Below are positions 52,058-60,357 of a DNA stretch of 64,000 nt, in pieces. The stretch lies in contig JAHBXE010000002.1 in the NCBI GenBank assembly GCA_019636625.1, positions 124,001-188,000 of the forward strand. The letters run 5' to 3'. Within the stretch, counting starts at the first letter, position 1, and each line of letters begins with the position of its first letter. Under the pieces are notes generated by a model. The model worked only from the letters and a program-made list of their open reading frames with translations, did not search any database and had not been told where the DNA came from. Source of the stretch: Phycisphaeraceae bacterium (GTDB lineage Bacteria; Planctomycetota; Phycisphaerae; Phycisphaerales; UBA1924). A program made the translations under genes and the position numbers.

Positions 52058-52769
52058 AGAGCACGATTACCGTTTAGCCGAACAGTTGCATTGTCATCGG
52101 CAGCTAATCCGCGGGCTCTTTCCCGGGGCAAACTTCCGCCCGCTCCGCCGGAGCGTACCTCATGCGGACTTAGAGCTATTGCCCGCGGGGCAGCTAGTGG
52201 AATGTAAAACGGATACCGCCAAGGGTTCGGACGTTGGCCCGGAAATAGTCGCCAACCTCCGGCCCGAAGCGGCGGGCATCATAAAGCCCGGAAAGGTCTA
52301 TGAGCCCGGGAGCCCCGAGCATTCGCTATTGATTGCTCGGGCTCGTGCCGAGAGAGAATGGACCCGAGAGTATGGGCATGGGGCCAGCTTGGCGGGAATA
52401 GCCGCGGCTTACTTCAAAGAGGGGGAGCGGTATATAAGCTATGTCCGCATTGCGAGAGATTACAAGCGGTGGTTTTACTTGGACCAAAGCAAGCTAGGTA
52501 GTTTGCTAATTGATTCGGGGAAGGCATCCGCGGCAACCTCTCTCCCTCTCTATTGCTCGGAGCTAAACGCGGGCCGCTGGTTTTGTGCGGGCATTAAGAT
52601 ACCTCCGGCTATGTTTGAAGCCGGGGGCCAGCTTGCCGCGGCGGTCATAGCTTCGCGGGAGATTAGCGGGGAGGAATGGCGGAAGGAATGCGGTTGGACT
52701 TTCCGGGCTCGGGGCCGATTGGCCGCGGGCCGAAGCCGCGAAGCTGCCCGGGAGCTTGGGTGGTCGTGA
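52047..52769 (+). CDS. Putative PD-(D/E)XK nuclease-like protein
   Basis: The 240-residue product contains HADLELLPAGQLVECKTDT (about residues 38-56), in which an acidic residue on a strand is followed by E-x-K on the next strand, as in the PD-(D/E)XK nuclease core. The rest (about 100-240) is helical and has no recognised domain. If real, the fold suggests a recombination or packaging nuclease, fitting its place at the end of the early operon. This is inference from a short motif. Confidence 0.5.
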   Translation: MSYREHDYRLAEQLHCHRQLIRGLFPGANFRPLRRSVPHADLELLPAGQLVECKTDTAKGSDVGPEIVANLRPEAAGIIKPGKVYEPGSPEHSLLIARARAEREWTREYGHGASLAGIAAAYFKEGERYISYVRIARDYKRWFYLDQSKLGSLLIDSGKASAATSLPLYCSELNAGRWFCAGIKIPPAMFEAGGQLAAAVIASREISGEEWRKECGWTFRARGRLAAGRSREAARELGWS

Positions 52770-52818
52770 CTATCTAATCGTTTCCGCGGGTGTTAGAGCC
52801 ATACCGCGGAGCTTGAGG

Positions 52819-52838
52819 GCCGGGGCCAATGCCCCGGC
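52819..52838 (+). terminator. Rho-independent terminator of the early operon
   Basis: An 8-bp GC stem (GCCGGGGC at 52819-52826, GCCCCGGC at 52831-52838) with loop CAAT is followed by a T-rich run, 50 nt after the last early gene. It converges on the gene at 52846. Confidence 0.75.
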
Positions 52839-52845
52839 TCTTTCT

Positions 52846-52998
52846 CTATTTGGGCAAGAAAGGAATAGCTATACAAGGTAGCAAGCCGCCGAGCATTAAT
52901 AGCAGGATACCGAGTAACATAAGCCCGCAACCCAAATCCCCGATTGAGTCAAGGCAACCCTTTTGAACGCGGACGGTATGAACAATACGCTTTGCCAT
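52846..52998 (-). CDS. 50-residue membrane protein
   Basis: The product has a basic N-terminus and two close hydrophobic segments (GLMLLGILLLMLGGLLPCIAIP), probably a hairpin in the membrane. AAGGAATTCAGCA precedes the ATG at 52998, matching the ribosome binding site of the tail tube gene. No family is recognised; a holin-type function is possible. Confidence 0.55.
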   Translation of the reverse strand: MAKRIVHTVRVQKGCLDSIGDLGCGLMLLGILLLMLGGLLPCIAIPFLPK

Positions 52999-53099
52999 TG
53001 CTGAATTCCTTTCCGTTGAACCGATGCCCGGTCCCTTTCGGGAGCGGGGGCGGGGAGCCGAGCCCGGCAACGCTACGGGGCTCGGGGCCGATTGTCGTG

Positions 53100-53333
53100 C
53101 TACCTTTCTCGTTTGGTCCATCCCTTGATTTGGCCCGTATACATTTGCCAGAGCAAAGCTACCGCTTCCCTCAACTCCAACTCTCGCGGCTCTTCGCCCG
53201 GAAATGTAATAGTCATGCCCTCTTCAACCGGCAACCCCGCGGCGGTTAGTATCTCTACCTTCTCCGCGAGCCGCGGGCAATACTCCGAACAGTAGCCCTC
53301 TTCCTGTTTGCATTCGGGGCAGTAGTAGTCCAT
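53100..53333 (-). CDS. Small putative zinc-binding protein
   Basis: The 77-residue product starts with MDYYCPEC and then CSEYC, so four cysteines could bind a zinc ion. No family is recognised. It starts 3 nt after the stop of the next upstream gene. Confidence 0.55.
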   Translation of the reverse strand: MDYYCPECKQEEGYCSEYCPRLAEKVEILTAAGLPVEEGMTITFPGEEPRELELREAVALLWQMYTGQIKGWTKRER

Positions 53334-53336
53334 TGT

Positions 53337-53606
53337 TTACTTCCGCATAGTATCGTAGTTGCCGAATGTATCGCCCTTGCGGGAATACCTCCCTTGTGTT
53401 CCAAGCGGAGGGTTGGGGTTGTCATATGAGATTTCAAAAGAGCAACCGCGGTGCTTATAGCGTTGCTCCGGGGGGCCGGAGCTATAGGGGCTCCGGTCGC
53501 ACCAGACGGTGCCAACATAGATAACGTCCGGCACGGGTTCATCCGAAGCAAAATCAATTTGTACCCTGTCAAGGGGTCCGCCAATAAACGTAAAGGTTTT
53601 TCCCAT
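53337..53606 (-). CDS. Hypothetical prophage protein
   Basis: The 89-residue product has no recognised family; it begins MGKTFTFIGGPLDRVQ, reminiscent of short phage proteins with an FxGGPLDG-like start. It is preceded by the palindrome at 53623-53636 and GGAAAGG. Confidence 0.55.
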   Translation of the reverse strand: MGKTFTFIGGPLDRVQIDFASDEPVPDVIYVGTVWCDRSPYSSGPPEQRYKHRGCSFEISYDNPNPPLGTQGRYSRKGDTFGNYDTMRK

Positions 53607-53636
53607 TTGCTGCCTACCTTTCCGGCCCGCGGGCCG

Positions 53637-53894
53637 TTAGCTAAACCGCTTCCATTCGACCGCTTCAAACTGATAGTATCGTTTTAGATAGCCCTCTTTG
53701 AAGGTACCTAGACCGAGCCCGAATGCCGCATCCCAACCTTTACGCTGCCACGAAGTAGGGCCGCTCCATATTTCCATAGCTTTCTCGATAGCCTCTTCGG
53801 GGCTATTGGCTTCAACTAAAGCGTTATGCAACGGTACCGGACTTGCATTTCCTTCCGTCCCTTTGGTTGGCGTTGCCTTCACTTCATACTTCAT
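53637..53894 (-). CDS. Hypothetical prophage protein, PEEA motif
   Basis: The 85-residue product has ALVEANSPEEAIEKAMEIW, similar to a segment of the product of 51339-51602. It is otherwise unrecognised. GGAAAGGAAGG precedes the ATG. It begins a run of minus-strand genes downstream of the promoter at 54074-54101. Confidence 0.55.
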   Translation of the reverse strand: MKYEVKATPTKGTEGNASPVPLHNALVEANSPEEAIEKAMEIWSGPTSWQRKGWDAAFGLGLGTFKEGYLKRYYQFEAVEWKRFS

Positions 53895-54345
53895 TTGTCT
53901 ACCTTCCTTTCCGGCCCGCGCGCCGTTGATCCGCTGGCCCTATGCCCGCGGCTCTCTATCTAACGCAACACGTTACCCCGCGATTGCCGCACGTCAAGCC
54001 CCTAGTTAGCCTTGTAATAAAGAGCTTTATTACATGCGGATTAACAACGCAATCTAACAAAGCTCAAGCCGCTTTATTACTTGCTCCATTCCTGCCGTCA
54101 AATGTTATAAGATTGCTTGAGCTAGCTTTATTTCATTGCCGCTAGGAATGCCCCGGAAAGGGCCGAAATACCCCCCTCTTTCGCGTTTCTGCCCCGCTGG
54201 CGGCTCTCCGGCTCCCCGAGCTTCGGGCTTTGAGATTTGGGGGCTCTTCGGCACGATGAATGCCGGATATTCCGCTCCATTATTTGAAGTCCCAAACACT
54301 ACCCTAATCTATAATTGCGGGGAAGCCCTTACCGCTTGCCGGGGT
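53895..54345 (-). promoter_or_regulatory. Intergenic region with promoter and inverted repeats
   Basis: A minus-strand promoter is visible: TTGACG (54101-54096) and TAATAA (54079-54074) with a 16-nt spacer. An inverted repeat GTAATAAAG/CTTTATTAC lies at 54014-54033 and could be an operator. The stretch 54000-54130 is AT-rich. No gene is evident; short frames at 54105-54299 and 54136-54519 look incidental. Confidence 0.55.
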
Positions 54346-54573
54346 TTACGGGGCATTGGGGGCGGTTGGACGGGGGCGGGGCTCGGGGGTCAAGCTGGCC
54401 CGCGGGCTCCGCCAGAGAGCCAGCAAGAGCCCGCCCGCGGCAAGCTCCGCGAACCCGTTAGGAATGCCCAACCCGAAAAGGGTATTGAGGCTCCATATCA
54501 AAGCGAACCCGCCAGCTAGGTAGAGCCCCGCAACAAAGAGCAACGCAAGCAAGAGCCAAAGGAATCGTGCCAA
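54346..54573 (-). CDS. Small membrane protein
   Basis: The 75-residue product has two hydrophobic segments (about 5-30 and 40-55) and a proline-rich tail. It could be a holin or another membrane protein; no family is recognised. It follows the structured element at 54597-54702. Confidence 0.5.
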   Translation of the reverse strand: MARFLWLLLALLFVAGLYLAGGFALIWSLNTLFGLGIPNGFAELAAGGLLLALWRSPRASLTPEPRPRPTAPNAP

Positions 54574-54596
54574 GTATCTACCTCCCTCAAAAAGAA

Positions 54597-54702
54597 GCGG
54601 CTCCGCCCGTGATAGTTAGTAGCCTCTAGTAGATGAAAGGATGCCGGGAGAGTAAATGCCGTAACTCAATCCCGGGAAGCCTCTTAGTCACGAGCGGAGC
54701 CG
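54597..54702 (-). terminator. Long structured RNA element ending in a U-tract
   Basis: On the minus strand CGGCTCCGC plus GTGA (54702-54688) pairs with TCAC plus GCGGAGCCG (54612-54598) across about 75 nt, with inner CCGGGA/TCCCGG and GAGT/ACTC helices, and TTTTT follows at 54593-54589. The 5' arm overlaps the last codons of the gene at 54684. It looks like a complex terminator or a small structured RNA. Confidence 0.5.
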
Positions 54703-55061
54703 GTATCTTCCTTACAATCTATCGGCTTAGATTCCTTTGTTAAGGTAACAGCTTTCCATTTTGCTTGCGGGCAACTCTCGCTAGCTACCATCGTCTTTCC
54801 ATAAAGCAGACACCCGCAAGTCCGATTGGCTATCTCTTCCTCTCCGATTCGATTCTCTAGCGGGGGTCCGCACCATGCCCCGGGGCTAGTCATGCCGGGT
54901 AGCTGTTCAACTCTCCGGCTTTCGCAAGTCCGGCAGATAGCCCGCCGCTCTTCGGTTGTTTGCTCGGGGGCAATGTCCCCGGTAGCTAGAGCCTTCGCCC
55001 ATATGGCCCCGCCTTTGGCCGCGGTCAACAAACGAGAGGCCAGTGAAATTCTGTCCGTCAT
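54684..55061 (-). CDS. Cysteine-rich prophage protein, putative zinc-binding
   Basis: The 125-residue product has cysteines in AICRTCESRR and further CGC and C residues, consistent with a zinc-binding domain. Its ATG shares a base with the stop of the upstream gene (TAATG), so the two are coupled. No family is recognised. It is the last gene of the structural module. Confidence 0.55.
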   Translation of the reverse strand: MTDRISLASRLLTAAKGGAIWAKALATGDIAPEQTTEERRAICRTCESRRVEQLPGMTSPGAWCGPPLENRIGEEEIANRTCGCLLYGKTMVASESCPQAKWKAVTLTKESKPIDCKEDTGSARD

Positions 55062-56563
55062 TAGATTAGCAATCCCTCCGTTCCGCTTCCGGCTCCGCAT
55101 TGGGAGCAGCCCGCTTGTTTGGGCTTGCCGCTCGGCCCGAAGTAATCAAACACCGAAGCTACTTGGATACGAGAGCTAGGGCTAGGCGGGCTATAGAGTC
55201 CCCCTCCGCCCCCGCCGCAAGGATTCCCAATACAGTTTGTTCCCGGCCCGAGCCAAGTTCCTGCGGTACATGCGGCTAACGGAACCTCCGTACAAAACCA
55301 GCCGTGGGACGTAGGCGAGCAACAGGCTCCATTATAGAGATCCGCACAATTGATTGCCCCGCAATCGGGAGAGCCCGTGAAGTATCCGCCCAAAGCGGAG
55401 CATTCCCCGGGCGAAAAGACTTGATAGCACTCCCACGTTATTCCGTTGTGAACGCAACAGGCTCCGCCCGCGGCTTTACAGGGGTCGGGCGAACAGGAAG
55501 AATTCGGCCCGAGCCATTGACCGCCAACGCCCAAACAATCTAATTGCGTGGCTGTAGTGCATTGTTGCCCCCGGCAACATGCCCCGAAGGGTTGAGGGCA
55601 GGGGTTTGGGTTGCAGCTACTACCGACGCCATGAAACACATTTGGGGGCTCGCACTCCTCCGGCTTTGAAATTACGCACCCCCCTGTAACCGGATGGCAA
55701 CACGCCCCCGCGTCGGTAGGGTCGTCACATTTGCCGGTAGAGCACGTACGCCCGAGCCGCATAACGCCCCCAAGGGCTCGGCATTGGCTCCACGTTAGGC
55801 CGTCGCGGCATCGCCCCTCCGGCAAACAGCACGCACTTGTGCATGAGGGAGGATTGCATACTTGCGTATTGGGATTCAGAAACTTGCGGAGCTTGTACAC
55901 AACCTTGACGGCTTCCAAACCGGGGAAGGCACACATTATTGTGTTGTAACTGTAGTCCGCGGTTTGAACGGTGCAGCTAGAATACGCACTCCCTTCGAGC
56001 CCCGTGAAACCGGCTTGCGAGGAGCCGCAAGCGAAAGGAATAGTGGGGGTAGGAAACTGTCCGCGAAACTCGTTAAAGTTCCCATTCCCTCCGGAACAGT
56101 AGCCCCCTATTATTGGGTATTGGCTCTGAGATTCATTGAACGTTGCGGGTCCGCTAGCGTTGTAACCGTAGTCCCACGTTCGTTCCGTCAACTGAACTTG
56201 CCCCGTGTTACCGTCGTAGCTGGTTAGCAGTTGGTAGCGGTAGCGTAGCGGCCCGGGAGTAGTTTGTCCAATGTAATAAACTAGTATATCCTCAGTGGCC
56301 CACATAGATTGCTGAGCGGGCGGGCCGCAACAGCAAAACGCCGCGGGAGCTTGAGAGACTATCTGGTGCGGGATTTGGCTTGGGTGCGAGATTGGTAGTA
56401 TGCGATACTCGGTGGATTGTATCGGATTGGTAAACACAGAATTACAAGGCGGAGGGCATCCGCAACCGCTACAACAGCACGAGCCATCGGTCCTACGCTT
56501 AGCAAGGGCTCCGGTCGGGAGCATGATAAATGCCCCATTGCGGGCAGAAAACTCATTGAACAT
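55061..56563 (-). CDS. Phage structural protein with five cysteine-rich repeats
   Basis: The 500-residue product has an N-terminal domain (about 1-240) without recognised family, apart from a cysteine cluster (CCCSGCGCPPPC). Five repeats of about 40 residues follow (about 240-460), each starting G/S-A-C-C and having six cysteines (for example GACCRGQQC, GACCSPTSHGWFC). Such GACC repeats are common in secreted proteins of phycisphaeral planctomycetes. The C-terminus is again cysteine-bearing. Its place after the fibre-like gene suggests a tail-tip or adsorption role. Disulfide or metal content is unknown. Confidence 0.65.
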   Translation of the reverse strand: MFNEFSARNGAFIMLPTGALAKRRTDGSCCCSGCGCPPPCNSVFTNPIQSTEYRILPISHPSQIPHQIVSQAPAAFCCCGPPAQQSMWATEDILVYYIGQTTPGPLRYRYQLLTSYDGNTGQVQLTERTWDYGYNASGPATFNESQSQYPIIGGYCSGGNGNFNEFRGQFPTPTIPFACGSSQAGFTGLEGSAYSSCTVQTADYSYNTIMCAFPGLEAVKVVYKLRKFLNPNTQVCNPPSCTSACCLPEGRCRDGLTWSQCRALGGVMRLGRTCSTGKCDDPTDAGACCHPVTGGCVISKPEECEPPNVFHGVGSSCNPNPCPQPFGACCRGQQCTTATQLDCLGVGGQWLGPNSSCSPDPCKAAGGACCVHNGITWECYQVFSPGECSALGGYFTGSPDCGAINCADLYNGACCSPTSHGWFCTEVPLAACTAGTWLGPGTNCIGNPCGGGGGGLYSPPSPSSRIQVASVFDYFGPSGKPKQAGCSQCGAGSGTEGLLI

Positions 56564-56571
56564 AGAGCCGC

Positions 56572-57384
56572 CTAGTTCGTCGCGGTACCTACAAAGCTCT
56601 TAGGGTTGGTGTACGTAATGACTACCGGAGCCTTTGCAAATAGCTGTCCAGAGCCCCATACTTCCGCGTTTGTCGTAGTAAATGCCCGCGGAGCGAGCGG
56701 GCAAATAGCAAAACTGTCCGCTTCGACCACGACCGAAGCAATCGTGCCGGAGCTTTGGTGGTCGTATGTGGCTCCGCCAGTAACAGTTAGTACGGTGGAG
56801 ATAGCCGCGGCGGTTTTCATTGTGAGCCGCGAACCCTGCCCGGATACGCGGGCCGTGGCGATAGAGCGGTAGCTAGTTAGAGCCCCTTTGGCGATTGTAA
56901 CGGTAGTGAATGCGGTACCCGCCGCTGCCGAACATCCGCCCCCGGCCATTTTGAGGGTCGTTACGGTAGCCCCCGCTTCAATTTCAACTTGGGTCGAATC
57001 GCCGGTTTCTACAATGAGGTAGGTTCCTCCGGAGCAACGGAATACCCCGCCGCCCGTTGCGACAATTTGGGCTCGGTCAATGCCGTTTGTTCCTGCCGTA
57101 ATATTTACGAAGGGGCCAGAGCTTGCACAAATGAGTTTAGAAGTTGATGAGTTGCTAACCGCTATGGTAAGGCTTGTGCTTGCGGTTCCTATTTGAACCG
57201 GACCCGTAATTGTCAAGCTCTCAAGGTCTACTGACCCATTACTCATGCCCCCGGTAATTACTGTAGGGGTTGAGGGAGCTACGATAACATCATCGCCCGT
57301 AACAGGAGCCGCGGCAAGGGACCAATTGCCCGCTGTTTGCCAGTTATTATCCCCTGCTCCGCCCGTCCATGAATTAACCGGCAT
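56572..57384 (-). CDS. Beta-rich fibre-like structural protein
   Basis: The 270-residue product starts MPVNSWTGGAGDNNWQTAGN, a pattern seen in planctomycete autotransporter-like repeats, and then runs of short beta strands with glycine/threonine/serine, fitting a beta-helix or fibre. It is probably a tail fibre or decoration protein. It lies between the small GIY-YIG-like gene and the cysteine-repeat gene. Confidence 0.6.
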   Translation of the reverse strand: MPVNSWTGGAGDNNWQTAGNWSLAAAPVTGDDVIVAPSTPTVITGGMSNGSVDLESLTITGPVQIGTASTSLTIAVSNSSTSKLICASSGPFVNITAGTNGIDRAQIVATGGGVFRCSGGTYLIVETGDSTQVEIEAGATVTTLKMAGGGCSAAAGTAFTTVTIAKGALTSYRSIATARVSGQGSRLTMKTAAAISTVLTVTGGATYDHQSSGTIASVVVEADSFAICPLAPRAFTTTNAEVWGSGQLFAKAPVVITYTNPKSFVGTATN

Positions 57385-57607
57385 AGTTAGTATCTCCTGT
57401 AAAAGTAGTAAGCGGGGCGGAGTCCTGTAAGCCCAATGCCCTTCGCTTCATCCATAGTTGCTTTGCACGTTCGCTAAGTTTCCTTCGGCAATGTTCATCA
57501 CAAGTTGACTTGCCGTTGGCATTATTCACAATACAATAGACCCCGCTCCTCTTCCATAATCGTGAAACGGGTAGTAAGCTAGGTAGGGTCCAAGAATTTG
57601 TAGGCAT
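57374..57607 (-). pseudogene. Possible remnant of a GIY-YIG endonuclease
   Basis: The 77-residue frame begins MPTNSWT, like the start of the next gene (MPVNSWT), then has KRSGVYCIVNNANGKS, the first half of a GIY-YIG nuclease motif, and passes directly into RRKLSERAKQLW, like a NUMOD3 helix from the end of such enzymes. The catalytic arginine and glutamate part is missing. It looks like an internal deletion of a homing endonuclease. It could also be a small active DNA-binding protein. Confidence 0.45.
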
Positions 57608-57673
57608 ATTAAGATTCCTCTTTAGTGTTCATATTACTTCGTTCAATCAAAGCGTGGCGGTATCCTTCCCCGG

Positions 57674-58012
57674 CTACGCTGTATACTTATCTCCGCATAC
57701 AAAGACATCGACTAGATAGGTAGTTACTGTAGCTCCCGTAAAGTCCAACCGGACAGAGAGGTACGGGGTAGCCCGTGTATCAATCGGGAGAGAGATAGCC
57801 CCCGCCGATAGCTTTTGAGCGGGCACAACGTCAACCCAGTTCACCCCGTCAATGCTCCGCTCTATTACAAACTTCGGAGCCGTCCCCGCTGATATTCTGG
57901 TTTCTACAATCTGAATAGTTACAGAGCAATACTCCGCAACCCCAAATATCTGCCGGTCATTAGCAATAAGAGCATTCCAGAATTTTATGGGCGGTAGTAG
58001 TTGGCTAGCCAT
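57674..58012 (-). CDS. Hypothetical structural protein
   Basis: The 112-residue product is beta-rich (ATPYLSVRLDFTGATVTTY) with no recognised family; position suggests a tail or decoration component. Confidence 0.55.
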   Translation of the reverse strand: MASQLLPPIKFWNALIANDRQIFGVAEYCSVTIQIVETRISAGTAPKFVIERSIDGVNWVDVVPAQKLSAGAISLPIDTRATPYLSVRLDFTGATVTTYLVDVFVCGDKYTA

Positions 58013-58028
58013 TGGTGCAGATTCCTTG

Positions 58029-58367
58029 TTAGCACGCTTCCGCGTAGGGAGCTTCTAATACTTGAAAGGCAAAGCGGTTTCCTTGCGGGAACACCCGACA
58101 CGGTTCATATTTCCGGGCGGAGTAGACTTTATAATCGGGCCGCGGTTGATTCGGGGCCGCTGCCGGAAAGGTTACTTTCTGCCCGTTGATTAGGACTTCA
58201 ATCGAATACTTAATATCTATCGCTCTAGCGATATAGCCGCGGCCATTGCTATAGGCTACTCCGTTCGTGGCTGTAACGTCTACGATAACTCCCCATTGGG
58301 TCCGTTCCGCCCCCGGGGCCATTGTCATTTGGCTTCCGTCTACAAGAATTGGAGTGTCGTTATTCAT
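58029..58367 (-). CDS. Hypothetical structural protein
   Basis: The 112-residue product is unrecognised, with a beta-rich centre (IKYSIEVLINGQKVTFP). Its start overlaps the previous stop by 1 nt, so it belongs with the tail genes. Confidence 0.55.
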   Translation of the reverse strand: MNNDTPILVDGSQMTMAPGAERTQWGVIVDVTATNGVAYSNGRGYIARAIDIKYSIEVLINGQKVTFPAAAPNQPRPDYKVYSARKYEPCRVFPQGNRFAFQVLEAPYAEAC

Positions 58368-59233
58368 TATTGCAGCGGGTTTCCGGGCAACGCTAGACCC
58401 CCGGCTTGGTCAATGTCTGTAAGATGATAAGTTGGTTCAACGTCTACAAACGCTGTTAGCATATCTGTTTGTGGGATGACTATGTAGGCATAGAAAGGGG
58501 GCCGCGGGTGCGGGTACCATTGCGGTTGCATTTCTATCGGAAGCCCGCTTAGGTCCGGGCTCGGGTTGCCCGGGTCTATGAGCCATGAATAAGTCACCTC
58601 CCACCTATCGGCTTCGAGTTGGTTCGGGTCCGCTCCCATAAATTTTGCGAGCGTAGTAGCATTGTTCCCGTTAGTTAGACCGTCTAGATAATGAAACTTG
58701 CCGCGTTGGTCCATAATGCGTTTTGTATCGGCGAACGTCCAACTATTAACATTGACTCGGCGAGATACGTTAATGTTCCACACATCGTCCGCCTTCAACT
58801 CATGCCGGAACCACACAAATTTTGTTACGGTTGCTCCCTCCGAACCTACAAGGGTTATGGTTTCTCCGAGTAGGTACGGTATGCTAATTTCTCGCTTACT
58901 AAAGCTCATGCTCCAAGCTTTGTAGCTGATTTCCCGAGTAAGCGGCTTGTTCGTTATACGATAGCTTTGGTCATTGGAATAGTTAACGGCAACTATATAT
59001 TGCATTGCCGTCCCATCGTTGGACGCGGGACCAATTTTGGTTTCAATAGTTTTGCTGTCTACCTTAGCCTGCGGTAAACGCGGGTGAACATCGTAGTAGT
59101 TAGGCACGCCAGATACTAGGAGGGGGTTATCTTCTAGCGTATCCGTAACGACATAGAACCGCCGAACGTCACGAGAGCCCTTAACATCCGCTGTAGGTTT
59201 GTAGCTATCAAATAGTTCTGTTGCTGTTGCCAT
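58367..59233 (-). CDS. Putative tail protein
   Basis: The 288-residue product follows the tape measure gene directly, where distal tail or baseplate proteins are normally encoded. It is alpha/beta with no family I can name. Confidence 0.55.
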   Translation of the reverse strand: MATATELFDSYKPTADVKGSRDVRRFYVVTDTLEDNPLLVSGVPNYYDVHPRLPQAKVDSKTIETKIGPASNDGTAMQYIVAVNYSNDQSYRITNKPLTREISYKAWSMSFSKREISIPYLLGETITLVGSEGATVTKFVWFRHELKADDVWNINVSRRVNVNSWTFADTKRIMDQRGKFHYLDGLTNGNNATTLAKFMGADPNQLEADRWEVTYSWLIDPGNPSPDLSGLPIEMQPQWYPHPRPPFYAYIVIPQTDMLTAFVDVEPTYHLTDIDQAGGLALPGNPLQ

Positions 59234-59241
59234 GTGTTGTA

Positions 59242-60336
59242 TTACCGTGCCGAAGTCCGAATTGCGTTAACTATGTTGCGTTCCATAGCTTGTATAGACT
59301 GTACTACAGATTCCGTACCGAACCCTTGGGACTGGTTGCGTATCATGTCCGCTATTTGCTCGGTCATTCGGCGGACTTCCTCCGCCTTTCTCTTCTCTAC
59401 CTTTAGCTCTTCCTCCGCCTTCCTATTCTTATCCTGTTGGGCTTTGTCCCGTAGCTCTTTTAGCTTTGCTTCGTAGACCGCGTGGGCGGCTTCCTTCTCT
59501 TTCAAGAGTTGCTTTTCTAGGTCAAGCTGCCAGTTCGCCCGAGCTTGCTCTATCCGCTTGTCCATTTCATCGCGGGCTAAGTTATGCTCAAAGAGTAAGC
59601 GGCTCTCCCCATCCAACGTAGAGCGGTAGGAGTCTAGCTCCCGCTGCTTGCTTTCTTGTATTCCCCTTGCTTCCTCTTCGTCCGCCTTTCTTTTTTTCTC
59701 CGCATCCCGCTGCCTTCGCATGGAATCTAACGTAGCCTTTTGGTCCCTCTCCAATGCTTGTTGAGTTTCTCGGGCTTTGGCTTGAATCTTGTTTTGTTCA
59801 TCCTGAAAAAGATTAATTGAATAGAGGAATTGCTTTTTGTTGAGTTTGTCTATTGCCTCTATCCGCTCTTTCTCTACTTGCTCTTTTAACTTTGCGAACC
59901 GCTCAATAATGGCTACCTCTTCGCGTTGCTCTTGGGTCATACGCTCAAGCCGGAGGGTTCCTCTTAGCTCTTTTTGAGACTCGGCACGTATGTCTGCTAC
60001 CTTATCCTTGAAGGTTTCCGCGGCATTCGCTAGCTCGTGAAACTTTTGAATAAGCTCTACGATTTGTTGAGCTACAACAGCCGGTAGAAGGAGCTTTGTA
60101 AAGACTTGCCGTACCGCCTTAGCTGCGTTGAGTAAACCGCCAAGAGAGCCCGTAGTTTTCTCTACCGAAGCTGCCCCTTTGGTACCAAGCTCGTCTAACT
60201 GAGAGGTAGCGGCTTTGGCTTCGTTCGCGGTATCGTGCAGCGTTTGTTTTGCCTTTGCCGCTCCGGCTTCCAGCCCGGAGATATCCGCCCCAAACTCTAC
60301 ATACGCTTCGCCTACTTTGTTTGGTTTCTCGGCCAT
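59242..60336 (-). CDS. Short tail tape measure-like protein
   Basis: The 364-residue product starts with a VGEAYVEFGADISGLEAGAA segment typical of tape measure proteins, then a hydrophobic helix (about 85-105, QVFTKLLLPAVVAQQIVELI), and a long charged coiled coil (about 120-330). Family members set tail length. At about 0.15 nm per residue the tail would be about 55 nm, short for a siphovirus. Confidence 0.7.
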   Translation of the reverse strand: MAEKPNKVGEAYVEFGADISGLEAGAAKAKQTLHDTANEAKAATSQLDELGTKGAASVEKTTGSLGGLLNAAKAVRQVFTKLLLPAVVAQQIVELIQKFHELANAAETFKDKVADIRAESQKELRGTLRLERMTQEQREEVAIIERFAKLKEQVEKERIEAIDKLNKKQFLYSINLFQDEQNKIQAKARETQQALERDQKATLDSMRRQRDAEKKRKADEEEARGIQESKQRELDSYRSTLDGESRLLFEHNLARDEMDKRIEQARANWQLDLEKQLLKEKEAAHAVYEAKLKELRDKAQQDKNRKAEEELKVEKRKAEEVRRMTEQIADMIRNQSQGFGTESVVQSIQAMERNIVNAIRTSAR

Positions 60337-60357
60337 TGTTCCGAACCCCTGTTAGTC

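Noticed and set aside
54105-54519. Frames on both strands (64 and 127 residues) upstream of 54346
   Set aside because: No ribosome binding site or family; they overlap a promoter region and the membrane protein gene.
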